DNA of 64,000 bases from Desulfovibrio desulfuricans (GCF_004801255.1 NZ_CP036295.1:1934001-1998000); one strand, 5' to 3'; shown: positions 1 through 11,514, numbered from the stretch's first letter. Notes: generated by a model from the sequence alone, not told the origin. Program-made: numbers and translations.

Positions 1-1
1 T

Positions 2-733
2 CTGGGCATTGATGAGCATAGATTTACGCGCAGGCAGGGATTTGCGACCACCTTTTGCGACTTGGCCCGCCGCAGGGTATTTGACGTGGTAAAAGGGCGC
101 AGTGCCGCCGATATGCGCGATTTTTTGCAATCACTGCAAGGCCGCCATAAAGTCAAAATGGTCTGTATTGATATGAACTCTGCGTATCGGCGACTTGTGC
201 GGGAGTGGTTTCCCAATGCGCGCATTGTTGCGGACAGGTTTCATGTTATCAGGCTGGTGAATCAACACTTTTCAGAGCTGTGTAAAGCAATTGATGAAAA
301 ACAACTTGCCCATGGGCGCGGCGGTATGATGCGTCTTTTGCTGACTCGCCGTGATCAGTTAACAGACTCACAGAAAGAGCGATTACGAACATACTTTGCT
401 GACAGGCCGGACATTGAATCACTGTACGAATTTTTGCATGACACCGCCGATTTATTGCGTGTGCGAGCGCAAAGTATCGATTCTTGCCGCAAGTATGTTG
501 CTGAATTATTAGATAAAATTGATCAACTTCGAAAAACTAGCTTCGCGCCGTTGCGTACCCTGGGCAAGACGTTGCATAATTGGCGGGAAGAAGTGGCCCG
601 AATGTTCCGCTTTACCCGGAATAACGGCATCACAGAAGGTTTTCACCGAAAAATGAAGTTGATTCAGCGGCGTGCGTATGGCTTTCGTAACTTCGAAAAT
701 TACCGCCTGCGTGTGCGCGTTTTGTGCTGCTGA
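2..733 (+). CDS. ISL3-family transposase, 5' end cut by the window edge
   Basis: The frame is open from the first bases, so the start lies outside the window. The DDE catalytic residues of the ISL3 family are recognisable: the first Asp in GIDEHRF (about 11-31), the second in CIDMNSAYR, and the Glu in NNGITEGFHRKMK, followed by the family's typical RRAYGFRNFENYRLRV ending. The N-terminal zinc-finger/helix-turn-helix part would lie upstream. The enzyme cuts and joins the ends of its own insertion sequence. It is followed after 63 bp by a candidate terminal repeat and then by chromosomal sequence. No frameshift is visible in the part present, so the element may be intact. Confidence 0.88.
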   Translation: MGIDEHRFTRRQGFATTFCDLARRRVFDVVKGRSAADMRDFLQSLQGRHKVKMVCIDMNSAYRRLVREWFPNARIVADRFHVIRLVNQHFSELCKAIDEKQLAHGRGGMMRLLLTRRDQLTDSQKERLRTYFADRPDIESLYEFLHDTADLLRVRAQSIDSCRKYVAELLDKIDQLRKTSFAPLRTLGKTLHNWREEVARMFRFTRNNGITEGFHRKMKLIQRRAYGFRNFENYRLRVRVLCC

Positions 734-796
734 AATGGCTGGGGAATCGTTCAGAAACCTGTCGGGAAAACTGCCCGTTGAAGGGGCTTGCCCCTG

Positions 797-812
797 TCTT
801 TGGTGTAGACCC
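797..812 (+). repeat. Candidate right terminal repeat of the ISL3 element
   Basis: The motif tctttggtgtagaccc lies 63 bp after the transposase stop, where the right inverted repeat of an ISL3 element is expected. Its exact reverse complement recurs at 57099-57114 beside an integrase remnant, which supports its being a mobile-element end. The left end is outside the window, so the inverted-repeat pairing cannot be checked. Confidence 0.5.
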
Positions 813-968
813 GGCATTGGGCCTGAGCCTGATCGGCTCTGCGGCAGAGAACCTGCTGGAAAAAGTAATGCCCCACGAGATAGCAGCTCGTGAGGCATTT
901 TGTAACCAAGGCATTGTAACCAATGCCATACAGTAACAGAGCAACTACGTTAACCCTTTGAAATCAAT

Positions 969-1045
969 TGGCGTCCCCAAGGGGATTTGAACCCCTGTCG
1001 ACGGCGTGAAAGGCCGTTGTCCTGGGCCGGCTAGACGATGGGGAC
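969..1045 (-). tRNA. tRNA-Glu (anticodon TTC)
   Basis: The minus strand folds as a cloverleaf. The acceptor stem GTCCCCA (1039-1045) pairs with TGGGGAC (973-979). The anticodon arm GGCCTTTCACGCC shows TTC and the T arm contains GGTTCAAAT. A discriminator G and an encoded CCA end the gene at 969. It lies about 155 bp from the IS end. tRNA genes are common integration sites, but no duplicated tRNA end is seen here. Confidence 0.95.
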
Positions 1046-1744
1046 GCGTCGTGAGGGGTGTATGTACGTCAAAAGCACAGAGGTGTCAAGCGGCAAATCA
1101 AAATCAGCATACATTTCAGCCCAAAACATTTTGTTTAGGGTTCACAGGCTCCAGCAAGGATGATCTGAAGCACTTCTGCCCGCTCGGTGCACGGGCGACT
1201 GCGGGCATGAAACAGTTGCAGGGGGCAAGGACAGACCGCTGCACATGCTGGCATTAACCAGAGCGTTGCCGACAGTTGCAGGGGCGTCAGGGACAGCTCC
1301 CTTGGGGACCACCAAGTTGTAAAAGGCGATCTAAACCGACGCCGAGGGATAATCTCTCAACCCAAAGGATCTACCGCCATTGCCAGCTCGTAGCCAGTTA
1401 CAACTGGCGGACCATAGTGGTAATAATCCTCCATGCGACTACCCACACAGCAGACCTGTCAGTGGTCCGCACAGCAGCGCGCCGTCATCCAACGCTGCAA
1501 TGCAACCCGGTTATCCAGAGCCTGTACGCGGCGGCTTATCATATATAATGGTCGGCAGACTTCACCGCACTTACAGTGCAAAAGGCACGGTAGCCCGCCC
1601 TATGCAGTTGCCGCCAGTTGCTTACCTGCAAGTTTGGGGCGGGGCAGATATACACCACTGGCAGGGTACAGTCTCGCCCTACCCTGCGGGCCATAAACCC
1701 CTGACGCATTGCAAGTTTGCCCCGGCCTGAGGTATAAGCAAGCC
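1046..1744. other. Non-coding stretch between tRNA-Glu and the NifA-like gene
   Basis: About 700 bp with no convincing gene. Short open frames exist on both strands, but none has a good ribosome binding site or a recognisable domain. It should carry the promoter of the NifA-like gene. I cannot identify a structured RNA in it. Confidence 0.5.
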
Positions 1745-3355
1745 ATGCAAAAATCCGGCGCTACAACCTCCCGTTCAGGCAACGTATCTCGCGCATCCGC
1801 CAGTGTGGACAGCCACCGCGAAGAGCAGCTGCGCCTCCTTCTGGACCTGTCCAACGTGGTCAACTCGGCTACCGATGTGGGCGTTGCCCTGAACAAGGCG
1901 CTGCAGCTTATGGCCGAGCACCTGCACATGATGCGCGGGGCCATCACGCTTATCTCGCCCAACAGCGGCGAAATCCGCATTGAGGCGGCCTACGGTCTCA
2001 AACCGGCAGAGGCCCGCCGAGGCCGCTATGTGCGAGGCGAGGGCATCACCGGGCGCGTTATCGAAACCGGGCGCTCCATGTATATATCTAATGTTTCCGA
2101 AGAGCCGCTGTTTCTGAACCGCACCCGTTCACGCGATCTGGGCAAAGAGGGTATTTCGTTTATCTGCGTGCCCATCCGCCTCAACGATCAGGTTGTGGGC
2201 GCGCTTTCGGTTGACCATCTGCTGGTGGACGACGCCACGCTTGAAGACGAAATGCGCCTGCTCACCATCATTTCTACCCTGCTTGGGCATGCAGCCCTTG
2301 AATCACAGGGACGCATGGACGAGGAAGCCTCCTCCCCCCTACGGCCGCGCGGTTTTGTGGGCAATTCTGAAGTAATGCAAAAGGTTTACGCACAGATAGC
2401 CCAGGTGGCTCCGTCAAGCACGACGGTTTTTTTGCAGGGAGAATCCGGCACGGGCAAGGAGCTTGCCGCGCGGTCCATCCACGCGGGCAGCACGCGCGCC
2501 AACAAGCCCTTTATCTCGCTCAACTGCGCCGCCCTGCCTGAAAACCTCATTGAAAGCGAGCTGTTCGGGCATGAACGCGGGGCCTTTACCGGGGCCAACG
2601 CTACCCGCAAGGGGCGCTTTGAACTTGCCAACGGCGGCACGCTGTTTTTGGATGAAGTAGGCGAACTCTCACTCATGACCCAGGCAAAACTGCTGCGTGT
2701 GCTGCAAGAGAGGGCCTTTGAGCGTCTGGGCGGCATGGAAACCCACTACGTTGACGTGCGCTTTATCACCGCCACCAACCGCGATCTGGAAAAAATGGTC
2801 GAAGAAGAAACCTTCCGACGCGACCTTTTCTACCGTCTCAATGTGTTTCCCATATTTTTGCCGCCTCTGAGCTTCCGGCCAGAAGACATCCTGCCGCTGG
2901 CCAACCATTTCATAAAAAAATATGCGCTGGCCAATGGCCGCAGCAATGTGCGCCTGTCCCTTTCTGTAATGGATATGCTGCAGCGCTACAGCTGGCCGGG
3001 CAACATCCGCGAGCTGGAAAACGTCATGGAGCGCGCCGTGCTGCTGCTCGGACGCGAGGGCCTTGTACTGCCCCAGCATCTGCCCCCCGCCCTGCACGGC
3101 AACCGCGCCGCCGCCGCTACATCGGGACACGCGCCGGGCCTGCTCAGGCAAGGGCTATCTGGCAGCTTGCAGGAGCAGCTTGACGAGCTGGAGCGGGCAT
3201 CCATTACCGAGGCCCTTGAATACAGCCAGGGGCAGATGGGTAAAGCCGCGGCCAGCCTGGGTCTGACAGAAAGAATCATGGCCCTGCGCATGAAAAAATA
3301 CGGCATCACTTACAAGGCTTTTCGGCCTGTGTACCGTAGGGAAGAAGAGGCGTAG
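1745..3355 (+). CDS. NifA-like sigma-54-dependent activator (GAF, AAA+, HTH)
   Basis: Bacterial enhancer-binding protein of 536 residues. An N-terminal GAF domain covers about residues 28-185. The central AAA+ domain has Walker A GESGTGKE (232-239), the sigma-54 contact motif GAFTGA (279-284) and Walker B GGTLFLDE (about 297-304). A Fis-type helix-turn-helix lies at the C-terminus (GKAAASLGLTERIMALRMKK). Such proteins open sigma-54 promoters by ATP hydrolysis. A TTG start 36 nt upstream is possible, but ATG at 1745 has GAGG upstream and a normal N-terminus. The next operon (amtB, P-II, glutamine synthetase) has a sigma-54 promoter and is the obvious target. GAF-AAA-HTH order matches NifA, but no nitrogenase genes are present here, so the symbol is withheld. 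Confidence 0.9.
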   Translation: MQKSGATTSRSGNVSRASASVDSHREEQLRLLLDLSNVVNSATDVGVALNKALQLMAEHLHMMRGAITLISPNSGEIRIEAAYGLKPAEARRGRYVRGEGITGRVIETGRSMYISNVSEEPLFLNRTRSRDLGKEGISFICVPIRLNDQVVGALSVDHLLVDDATLEDEMRLLTIISTLLGHAALESQGRMDEEASSPLRPRGFVGNSEVMQKVYAQIAQVAPSSTTVFLQGESGTGKELAARSIHAGSTRANKPFISLNCAALPENLIESELFGHERGAFTGANATRKGRFELANGGTLFLDEVGELSLMTQAKLLRVLQERAFERLGGMETHYVDVRFITATNRDLEKMVEEETFRRDLFYRLNVFPIFLPPLSFRPEDILPLANHFIKKYALANGRSNVRLSLSVMDMLQRYSWPGNIRELENVMERAVLLLGREGLVLPQHLPPALHGNRAAAATSGHAPGLLRQGLSGSLQEQLDELERASITEALEYSQGQMGKAAASLGLTERIMALRMKKYGITYKAFRPVYRREEEA

Positions 3356-3477
3356 AAAAAGACGAATCTACTGAATAGTATTTTTTAAAAATGGCAAAAC
3401 GATCCTCAAATAGATAAAATTAGCAAAGTATTTTATGCTGTTATATAATTAGCTTCTCAAACAATCCAACTTGACAC

Positions 3478-3617
3478 AATAATTTCTACATTTTTGTACA
3501 ATCTTTAAAAACTTCTGTAATACTCTTATTTTAATCATTTTTTACGTACGCCCCCAAGACGCTGCCACACGATGCATCTTGGGGGCTCTTTTTTTCAACA
3601 CAAATGTAGAAATTATT
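3478..3617. repeat. 16-bp perfect inverted repeat flanking a terminator
   Basis: aataatttctacattt at 3478-3493 is repeated in inverse orientation as aaatgtagaaattatt at 3602-3617, with 108 bp between. The spacer contains the bidirectional terminator at 3551-3595. The arms could pair in one transcript or serve as two copies of a protein site; neither is shown. Confidence 0.6.
3551..3595 (+). terminator. Bidirectional rho-independent terminator
   Basis: The stem cccccaaga (3551-3559) / tcttggggg (3577-3585) is followed by ctcttttttt. A matching run of A/T upstream (ttttttacg on the plus strand) lets it act on the minus strand too. It separates the NifA-like gene from amtB. Confidence 0.8.
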
Positions 3618-3718
3618 CTTTCCTGCCAATCGCCCGCATTCCCTCCCCTTACCCAGCCAAACAATTAAATTAAAATATATCAATATATTATGCAAATTGA
3701 GCCCCATCAGAAACAGCT

Positions 3719-3734
3719 TTGGCACAATTCATGC
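3719..3734 (+). promoter_or_regulatory. Sigma-54 (-24/-12) promoter of the amtB operon
   Basis: ttggcacaattcatgc contains TGGCAC and the diagnostic GG-N10-GC spacing, with GC at 3733-3734. It lies about 170 bp before amtB, giving a leader of roughly 155 nt. A NifA-like activator gene immediately upstream fits. Upstream activator sites of the TGT-N10-ACA type were not clearly found. Confidence 0.8.
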
Positions 3735-3901
3735 CTATACAAGGCATTGCTGCGGTGCTGTATCGTGGCGGTGGGCATGGCGCCGCCCACAGAGGATGAG
3801 GTTTTTTTTAAACGCGGAACGGAACGACGGAGACCCAGCCCGCTGCATCGTGCAGCACGTTGTCTCCCGCGCCGGATCCGAATACGCTGAAGGATGTCCG
3901 T

Positions 3902-5110
3902 ATGAACGCCTCGGATACTGCATTTATTCTGATCTGCGCCTCCATGGTCATGCTGATGACCCCGGCGCTAGCCCTCTTTTACGGTGGCCTTGTTCGCTCC
4001 CGCAATATTTTGTCCACCCATATGCACAGCTACGGCGCGCTGGCGCTCATCTCTGTACTTTGGGCCATTGTGGGATACACCCTGGCTTTTGGCGAAGATG
4101 TGGGCGGCATAATCGGCGATCTTTCCTACCTCTTCCTCAAGGGTGTTGGTGGTGAATCGGCTCCTGCTGCCGCGCAGCTGCCCCACACGGTATTTATGGG
4201 TTATCAGTGCATGTTTGCTGCTCTTACCGTGGCCCTTATTTCAGGCGCCTACGCTGAGCGCATCCGCTTTTCCGCCATGCTTGTTTTCTCTGGCTTGTGG
4301 CTGCTCTTTGTTTACTCGCCCATGGCCCACTGGGTGTGGGGCGGCGGCTGGATGAGCAAAATGGGCGCCCTTGACTTTGCTGGCGGCGCGGTTGTGCACA
4401 TGTCTTCCGGCGCGGCGGCTCTTGCCTGTGCCCAGGCTCTTGGACCGCGGCTTTCTACCGGCGCTTCGCACGCCACGCCCAACAACCTGCCCCTCACCCT
4501 TCTTGGCGGCGGCCTGCTGTGGTTTGGCTGGTTCGGCTTTAACGCTGGCAGCGCCCTGGCTTCCGGTCCCCTTGCTGGTCAGGCCCTTGTAACCACCCAT
4601 ATGGCTTCTGCCTGCGGTATTCTTGGCTGGATGCTCGTTGAATGGATTCGTACCGGCAAGCCCACGAGCCTTGGCGCCATCTCCGGCGCGCTGGCCGGGC
4701 TTGTGGCCATCACCCCCGGCGCGGGCTATGTTGAAGTGCTGCCCGCCATGCTCATCGGTTTTGTCGGCGGCATCATCTGCTACGGCGGCGTGCTGCTGAA
4801 GAACAAGTTTGGCTACGACGACGCCCTTGACGTGGTGGGCATCCACGGCGTCGGCGGCACCTGGGGCGCGCTTGCTACCGGCCTGTTTGCCTGCGCCGCC
4901 ATCAACAACACCGACGGCCTGTTCTACGGCAATCCCAGCCAGGCCTGGATCCAGATCGTGTCCATTGTGGCTACCTGGGGTTATTGCTACATTGTTTCCC
5001 GAATCATCCTCTATGTGGTTGACGCTGTAGTCGGCCTGCGGGTTACGCCTGAAGAGGAATTCACCGGCCTCGATTTGAGCGAGCACAACGAACGCGGCTA
5101 CTCCCTGTAG
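3902..5110 (+). CDS. amtB: Ammonium transporter AmtB
   Basis: Integral membrane ammonium channel of 402 residues, about eleven membrane segments, with the family's twin pore histidines in DFAGGAVVHMSSG and DVVGIHGVGGTWGA. The start is ATG 3902 with GAAGGA upstream; a longer frame from 3860 lacks a good ribosome site. No separate signal peptide is needed because the first helix is the start of the Amt domain. It is followed after 28 bp by a P-II gene, the partner that blocks the channel when nitrogen is plentiful, and then by glutamine synthetase. The sigma-54 promoter upstream predicts induction under nitrogen limitation. Confidence 0.96.
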   Translation: MNASDTAFILICASMVMLMTPALALFYGGLVRSRNILSTHMHSYGALALISVLWAIVGYTLAFGEDVGGIIGDLSYLFLKGVGGESAPAAAQLPHTVFMGYQCMFAALTVALISGAYAERIRFSAMLVFSGLWLLFVYSPMAHWVWGGGWMSKMGALDFAGGAVVHMSSGAAALACAQALGPRLSTGASHATPNNLPLTLLGGGLLWFGWFGFNAGSALASGPLAGQALVTTHMASACGILGWMLVEWIRTGKPTSLGAISGALAGLVAITPGAGYVEVLPAMLIGFVGGIICYGGVLLKNKFGYDDALDVVGIHGVGGTWGALATGLFACAAINNTDGLFYGNPSQAWIQIVSIVATWGYCYIVSRIILYVVDAVVGLRVTPEEEFTGLDLSEHNERGYSL

Positions 5111-5138
5111 TCAACGGGAAACAGCAAAGGAACGACCT

Positions 5139-5477
5139 ATGAAAAAGCTAGAAATCATCATCCGGCCCAGCATGTTTGACAAGGTTAAGGACACGCTTAC
5201 CGACATGGGCATCCACGGCTTGAACTACGTTGAAATCAAGGGTTTTGGTCGCCAGCGCGGGCATACCGAAGTGTATCGCGGCACGACCATGCAGGTGGAC
5301 TGCCTGCCCAAGATCAAGCTCGAAGTGGTGCTGCACGATGACATGCTCGAAACGGTTCTGAACGCTGTGGTTTCCATCTCCCGCACGGGTCAGGTCGGCG
5401 ACGGTAAAATTTTCATCAGTGACGTTATGGATGCTATCCGCATCCGCACTGGTGAACGCGGTGACGAGGCTCTGTAG
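5139..5477 (+). CDS. P-II nitrogen regulatory protein, without the T-loop tyrosine
   Basis: A 112-residue P-II signal protein. GFGRQRGHTEVYRG (35-48), VGDGKIF and the C-terminal IRIRTGE motif bind ATP/ADP and 2-oxoglutarate in this family, and its targets include AmtB. Position 51, the uridylylated Tyr in GlnB/GlnK (RGAEY), is Met here (RGTTMQVDCLPK). Control by GlnD-type uridylylation at that site is therefore not possible. Effector binding or another modification may be the switch. It sits between amtB and glutamine synthetase, which argues for a GlnK-like role. The start has AAAGGAACGACC upstream. The name glnB or glnK cannot be decided from sequence. Confidence 0.94.
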   Translation: MKKLEIIIRPSMFDKVKDTLTDMGIHGLNYVEIKGFGRQRGHTEVYRGTTMQVDCLPKIKLEVVLHDDMLETVLNAVVSISRTGQVGDGKIFISDVMDAIRIRTGERGDEAL

Positions 5478-5527
5478 TCCGGGTTTACGTCTGTGTTAAG
5501 CAACAAAATGATAAAGGAGACGCGGGT

Positions 5528-7720
<2,193 letters not shown>

Positions 7721-7862
7721 GTCGTTAAGAAATAGTTGGGGGCAGGGTGTCTCATCCCGGGGGGGAAGATGGTCTCCTTGCCTCCGGCCCCTGCGGTTTA
7801 GCCGCAGGGAGCCACGGGCCTCGCCGTTCGCCGCAACGGACGGCGAAGGCCAGTGGTCATCA

Positions 7863-7895
7863 AGCGGAGAGTCTGGCGGCTCTCCGCTTTTTTTT
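7863..7895 (+). terminator. Terminator after glutamine synthetase
   Basis: agcggagag (7863-7871) pairs with ctctccgct (7880-7888), followed by a run of eight or more T. The rest of the 323-bp gap to dapF holds further GC-rich hairpins but no gene. Confidence 0.9.
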
Positions 7896-8043
7896 GCGCC
7901 CCGGCGTACCGCGCACGCGCTCCAGACGGCGGCAAGGCCGCACTGTGTTTACTTTTGCTTTGAATCAGAATAAATACTTATTTGTGATACTGCCAAGATA
8001 ATCATGGGCAGCCTGTTTGGCCCCCCGTAGATAAGGAGTATAT

Positions 8044-8901
8044 ATGGCTGCGACACTGCGCTTTACAAAAATGCAGGGCATCGGCAACGATTATGTCTAC
8101 GTAAACGGCTTTGAAGAACGCGTCGAAAACCCCAACGACCTCGCCCGCCAGATCAGCGACAGGCACTTTGGAGTGGGGTCTGACGGTCTCGTGCTTATCA
8201 TGCCTTCGGGCACCTCCGACGTGCGCATGCGCATGTTCAATTCGGATGGTTCAGAGGCGGAAATGTGCGGCAACGCCATTCGCTGCGTGGGCAAATATGT
8301 TCACGACCACGGCATTCTGTCCAAAGACGTCATACGGGTTGAAACCCGCGCCGGTGAAAAAATCGTCCGCCTGCTTTTTGAAGGCGGCGAAGTATGCGGC
8401 GCTACGGTTGATATGGGCGAGCCGGTGCTTACCCCGGCCAACATTCCCGTGCTGGTCGAGGGCGATACCAGCGCCCAGCGTTTTGTGGCCCGCCCGGTCG
8501 AAGTGGACGGCGCAGGCTACGACATCACCGCTGTTTCCATGGGCAACCCGCACGCGGTTGTCTTTATGAAGGGCATAGACGACCTGGACCTGCCCAAAAT
8601 AGGCCCCAACTTTGAGCATCACCGGCTTTTTCCGCAGCGCACCAACACGGAGTTTGTGGAGGTCATCTCTTCCACCAAGGTAAAGATGCGCGTGTGGGAA
8701 CGCGGCGCGGGCGAAACCCTGGCCTGCGGCACCGGCGCGTGCGCCGTGGCTGTGGCCTGCGTGCTCAACAAGCTAACAGGCCGCGAAATTGACGTGGAGC
8801 TGAAGGGCGGCACCCTGCACATCCACTGGGACGAAATTTCCAACCACGTTTACATGACCGGCGGGGCCGTCACCGTCTTCACCGGCACTTACCACATCTG
8901 A
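8044..8901 (+). CDS. dapF: Diaminopimelate epimerase
   Basis: Converts LL- to meso-diaminopimelate for lysine and peptidoglycan. The 285-residue protein starts with the typical [15 protein letters not shown] and has both catalytic cysteines: one in EMCGNAIRC (about 75) and one in [11 protein letters not shown] (about 228). The start has ATAAGGAGTATAT upstream. It is followed after 14 bp by dapL, the enzyme that makes its substrate, so the two form one operon. Confidence 0.97.
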   Translation: MAATLRFTKMQGIGNDYVYVNGFEERVENPNDLARQISDRHFGVGSDGLVLIMPSGTSDVRMRMFNSDGSEAEMCGNAIRCVGKYVHDHGILSKDVIRVETRAGEKIVRLLFEGGEVCGATVDMGEPVLTPANIPVLVEGDTSAQRFVARPVEVDGAGYDITAVSMGNPHAVVFMKGIDDLDLPKIGPNFEHHRLFPQRTNTEFVEVISSTKVKMRVWERGAGETLACGTGACAVAVACVLNKLTGREIDVELKGGTLHIHWDEISNHVYMTGGAVTVFTGTYHI

Positions 8902-8915
8902 TTCAGAGGAATGCG

Positions 8916-10142
8916 ATGACCAGCGTAAACAGCAATTTTCTCAAGCTGCAAAGCAACTATCTTTTTGCGGAAATAGCCCGCAAGGTCGCCTCGTTCAAGG
9001 AGGCCAACCCCGAAAAGCGCGTGATCAGCCTGGGCATCGGCGACGTTACCCGCCCGCTTGCGCCCGCAGTGATAGCTGCACTGCACAAGGCTGTGGACGA
9101 CATGGGCGAGGCATCCTCGTTCCATGGTTACGGCCCGGAACAGGGCTACGCTTTTTTGCGCGAGATCATCGCGGAGCACGACTACAAGGCGCGCGGCGTA
9201 GACCTGAGCGCTGACGAAGTGTTTGTGAGCGACGGCGCCAAATCAGACGTGGGCAATTTTCAGGAGCTGTTTGATCCTGACAGCATTGTAGCTGTGACTG
9301 ACCCGGTTTATCCCGTCTATGTCGATTCCAACGCCATGGCGGGCCGTTCCGGCGAGTTTGACGGCAAGCAGTGGAACAGGCTTGTGTACCTGCCCTGCCT
9401 CAAAGCAAACGACTTCGTGCCCGATTTTCCCCAAACCAGGCCCGACATGATCTACCTGTGCTACCCCAACAACCCCACGGGCACGGTGCTCTCGCGCCAG
9501 GCGCTGCAGGGCTGGGTGGATTACGCACGCCGCGAGGGCTGCGTCATCCTGTATGACTCCGCATACGAGGCCTACATTACCGACAGCTCCATCCCGCACA
9601 GCATTTACGAGCTCGAAGGCGCGCAGGAAGTGGCCGTGGAATTCCGCAGTTTTTCCAAAACAGCCGGTTTTACGGGCCTGCGCTGCGCCTATACCGTAGT
9701 GCCCAAGGCCCTGCAGGTCAGCGACGGCAAGGGCGGCAAAATTGCGCTTAACGGCCTATGGAATCGCCGCCAGTGCACCAAGTACAACGGCTGCCCCTAC
9801 ATCGTGCAGCGGGCCGCTGCCGCCACCTACAGCCAGGAAGGCCGTGCACAGGTCATGGACGTCATACACGGTTACCAGCGCAATGCGGAAAAGCTGCGCA
9901 CCGCCGTTACTGGCATGGGGCTCTCCGTCTACGGCGGCGTCAATGCGCCCTACATCTGGGTGCGCGTGCCCGACGGCATGACCTCGTGGGGCTTCTTTGA
10001 CCATGTGCTCAACAGTACGGCCCTGGTCTGCACGCCCGGCGCAGGCTTTGGCGCGTCCGGCGAGGGTTACGTGCGCCTGACGGCCTTTGGCTCGCCTGCC
10101 GATACGGAAGAAGCCATCAAGCGCCTTGCTTCGCTGAGCTAG
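8916..10142 (+). CDS. dapL: LL-diaminopimelate aminotransferase
   Basis: PLP enzyme of 408 residues that makes LL-diaminopimelate directly from tetrahydrodipicolinate, bypassing the succinylase steps. Family features include [12 protein letters not shown] near the N-terminus, the substrate-loop sequence [18 protein letters not shown], and the PLP-binding Lys in [13 protein letters not shown] (about residue 247). The start ATG has AGAGGAATGCG upstream. It is coupled to dapF. The DapL route is characteristic of plants, Chlamydia and several anaerobes including Desulfovibrio. Confidence 0.96.
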   Translation: MTSVNSNFLKLQSNYLFAEIARKVASFKEANPEKRVISLGIGDVTRPLAPAVIAALHKAVDDMGEASSFHGYGPEQGYAFLREIIAEHDYKARGVDLSADEVFVSDGAKSDVGNFQELFDPDSIVAVTDPVYPVYVDSNAMAGRSGEFDGKQWNRLVYLPCLKANDFVPDFPQTRPDMIYLCYPNNPTGTVLSRQALQGWVDYARREGCVILYDSAYEAYITDSSIPHSIYELEGAQEVAVEFRSFSKTAGFTGLRCAYTVVPKALQVSDGKGGKIALNGLWNRRQCTKYNGCPYIVQRAAAATYSQEGRAQVMDVIHGYQRNAEKLRTAVTGMGLSVYGGVNAPYIWVRVPDGMTSWGFFDHVLNSTALVCTPGAGFGASGEGYVRLTAFGSPADTEEAIKRLASLS

Positions 10143-10210
10143 ACCCGGCAGCCGCGCCGCAAAAGGGCAACGCCGGAACACCCGGCAGCCCGCGTAAAAA
10201 GCACAGAACA

Positions 10211-10258
10211 AAGCCCGTTTCCGGGGAATGACGATCATTCCTCTGAAACGGGCTTTTG
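10211..10258 (+). terminator. Terminator after dapL
   Basis: aagcccgtttc (10211-10221) pairs with gaaacgggctt (10245-10255); a second stem ggaatga/tcattcc lies inside. A short T run follows. The A-rich flank may let it also end the convergent lipoprotein gene. Confidence 0.8.
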
Positions 10259-10285
10259 CCATTGTTCCAGCGGCCCACGGCCAGT

Positions 10286-10696
10286 CTACTGGTTTAAAAG
10301 TCCTCGCCGTACTTTTACGTCCGATTCACTCATATTATATTTTTTGACCACGTCTTTTTCGTCAAAAAAGACCACAAGCTCTTTCTTTTTACCGCTTGAA
10401 CTGGCTGCAAAAATGCTCACCACGGGAATATAACTGGTTGCATCAGCGCTTATCTTGGCCAGTTCATATTTCCAGATTTCCATTCCGCTGTCTGTGTAAG
10501 ACGTGTTGAGGGGCGAGCCAAACATACCCTTTACTTCGGCTTTTGTAGTTTCGCCGGGTTTGATTTTGTCACTAACTGACGCTTCCGTTTCCTTTCTCAG
10601 GCTGTCGTTGCCCGCTGTGGCGCAACCACAAATACTACCGCAAAGACACAGCAAAACGCACAGCATCGACAATCGAAAAAAGATTCTGCTATTCAT
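10286..10696 (-). CDS. Small lipoprotein, BamE/SmpA-like
   Basis: 136 residues. The N-terminus has a charged start, a hydrophobic core (LSMLCVLLCLCG) and a lipobox ending SICGC, so it is exported and lipid-anchored at about Cys25. The mature part contains IKPGETTKAEVKGMFGSP, followed by a strand rich in aromatic and charged residues (EIWKYEL). This resembles the BamE/SmpA fold, where GxT...V...G.P marks the first helix. A role in the outer membrane is inferred only. It stands alone, convergent with dapL. Confidence 0.75.
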   Translation of the reverse strand: MNSRIFFRLSMLCVLLCLCGSICGCATAGNDSLRKETEASVSDKIKPGETTKAEVKGMFGSPLNTSYTDSGMEIWKYELAKISADATSYIPVVSIFAASSSGKKKELVVFFDEKDVVKKYNMSESDVKVRRGLLNQ

Positions 10697-11398
10697 TGTA
10701 ACTCCAGTTAGACTGTTTATCCGTATAATTCAAACTATTCACATAACTATCTGCGAACAGCCCAATATAACCTGAACACCACAAATACCTGTGGCAAATA
10801 CAGGATAGAGTATTTGCGTATAGGCTGCAGAGACTACACCATCAGTCTTGCTTAATTTTAAAACACAGCTGCGATAAAACCTGTCAAACCAGATAAATAG
10901 AGACGTGGACGTCTGAACCCGGCGTATTGAAACGCACCGGTCAATTTTTCTACAATGCACTAAGATATTGTAATGTTTAAAAACTATTAGATATCATTGC
11001 AACTGATCGGTTTTTATATACTACCAGAGAGCACGCCTCAACGCAGCAATCCACTGTGGATTACCTGACTGAAACGGTGTTGCTGAATTTTTGTTGCATC
11101 ATCACAAGCAGCCAAACACGATGGCAACAAACAGGGTTGCGGCACTGTTTATGGGTATTTATGTTAAAATACTGGACATTAACGCGCCGTACCCCATAGT
11201 AAAAACGTCCGCCCCACACGGTTGCCATGGGCAACCCTGTTGGAACGGACGTTTTTACCGATACTAATACGCAAAAATAAAAAAATTATTCTGCACGCTT
11301 CGAGAGGCGTCAAAACGGAGCATGAACATGGATACGACAGGGGCCGCATTGCTGCCAACCAGCCGCAACTACACGGAAAATTGCCTGAAAAAACAAAA
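10697..11398. other. Non-coding stretch between the lipoprotein gene and tRNA-Pro
   Basis: About 700 AT-richer bases. No frame has a convincing start or domain. The only clear structure is the long hairpin at 11199-11258, listed separately. Confidence 0.5.
11199..11258. repeat. Long two-tier palindrome of unknown role
   Basis: The outer arms gtaaaaacgtccg (11199-11211) and cggacgtttttac (11246-11258) are perfect 13-bp inverted repeats. A second perfect stem, ggttgcc/ggcaacc around an atg loop (11220-11236), sits at the centre. The outer arms provide T-rich ends in both directions, so it could be a bidirectional terminator, although no gene is recognised next to it. A small RNA or a mobile miniature element are alternatives. 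Confidence 0.7.
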
Positions 11399-11428
11399 AA
11401 GGGCTTACGGTGGTTACCGTAAACCCTT
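11388..11428 (-). terminator. Terminator of tRNA-Pro
   Basis: aagggcttacggt (11399-11411) pairs with accgtaaaccctt (11416-11428) with one G-U pair. On the minus strand it is followed by a T-rich run (11388-11400). Confidence 0.85.
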
Positions 11429-11436
11429 GATTTTGC

Positions 11437-11514
11437 TGGTCGGGATGGCGCGATTTGAACGCGCGGCCTCAGCGTCCCGAACGCTGCGCTCTAGCCAAGC
11501 TGAGCCACATCCCG
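11437..11514 (-). tRNA. tRNA-Pro (anticodon CGG)
   Basis: Minus-strand cloverleaf with acceptor CGGGATG (11508-11514) and CATCCCG (11441-11447). The anticodon loop TTCGGGA shows CGG, the T arm contains GTTCAAATC, the discriminator is A, and CCA is encoded at 11437-11439. It ends in its own terminator. Confidence 0.95.

Noticed and set aside
1046..1744. A structured RNA such as 6S or a small gene in the gap before the NifA-like gene
   Set aside because: No long closing stem, open central bubble or coding signal could be shown by eye.
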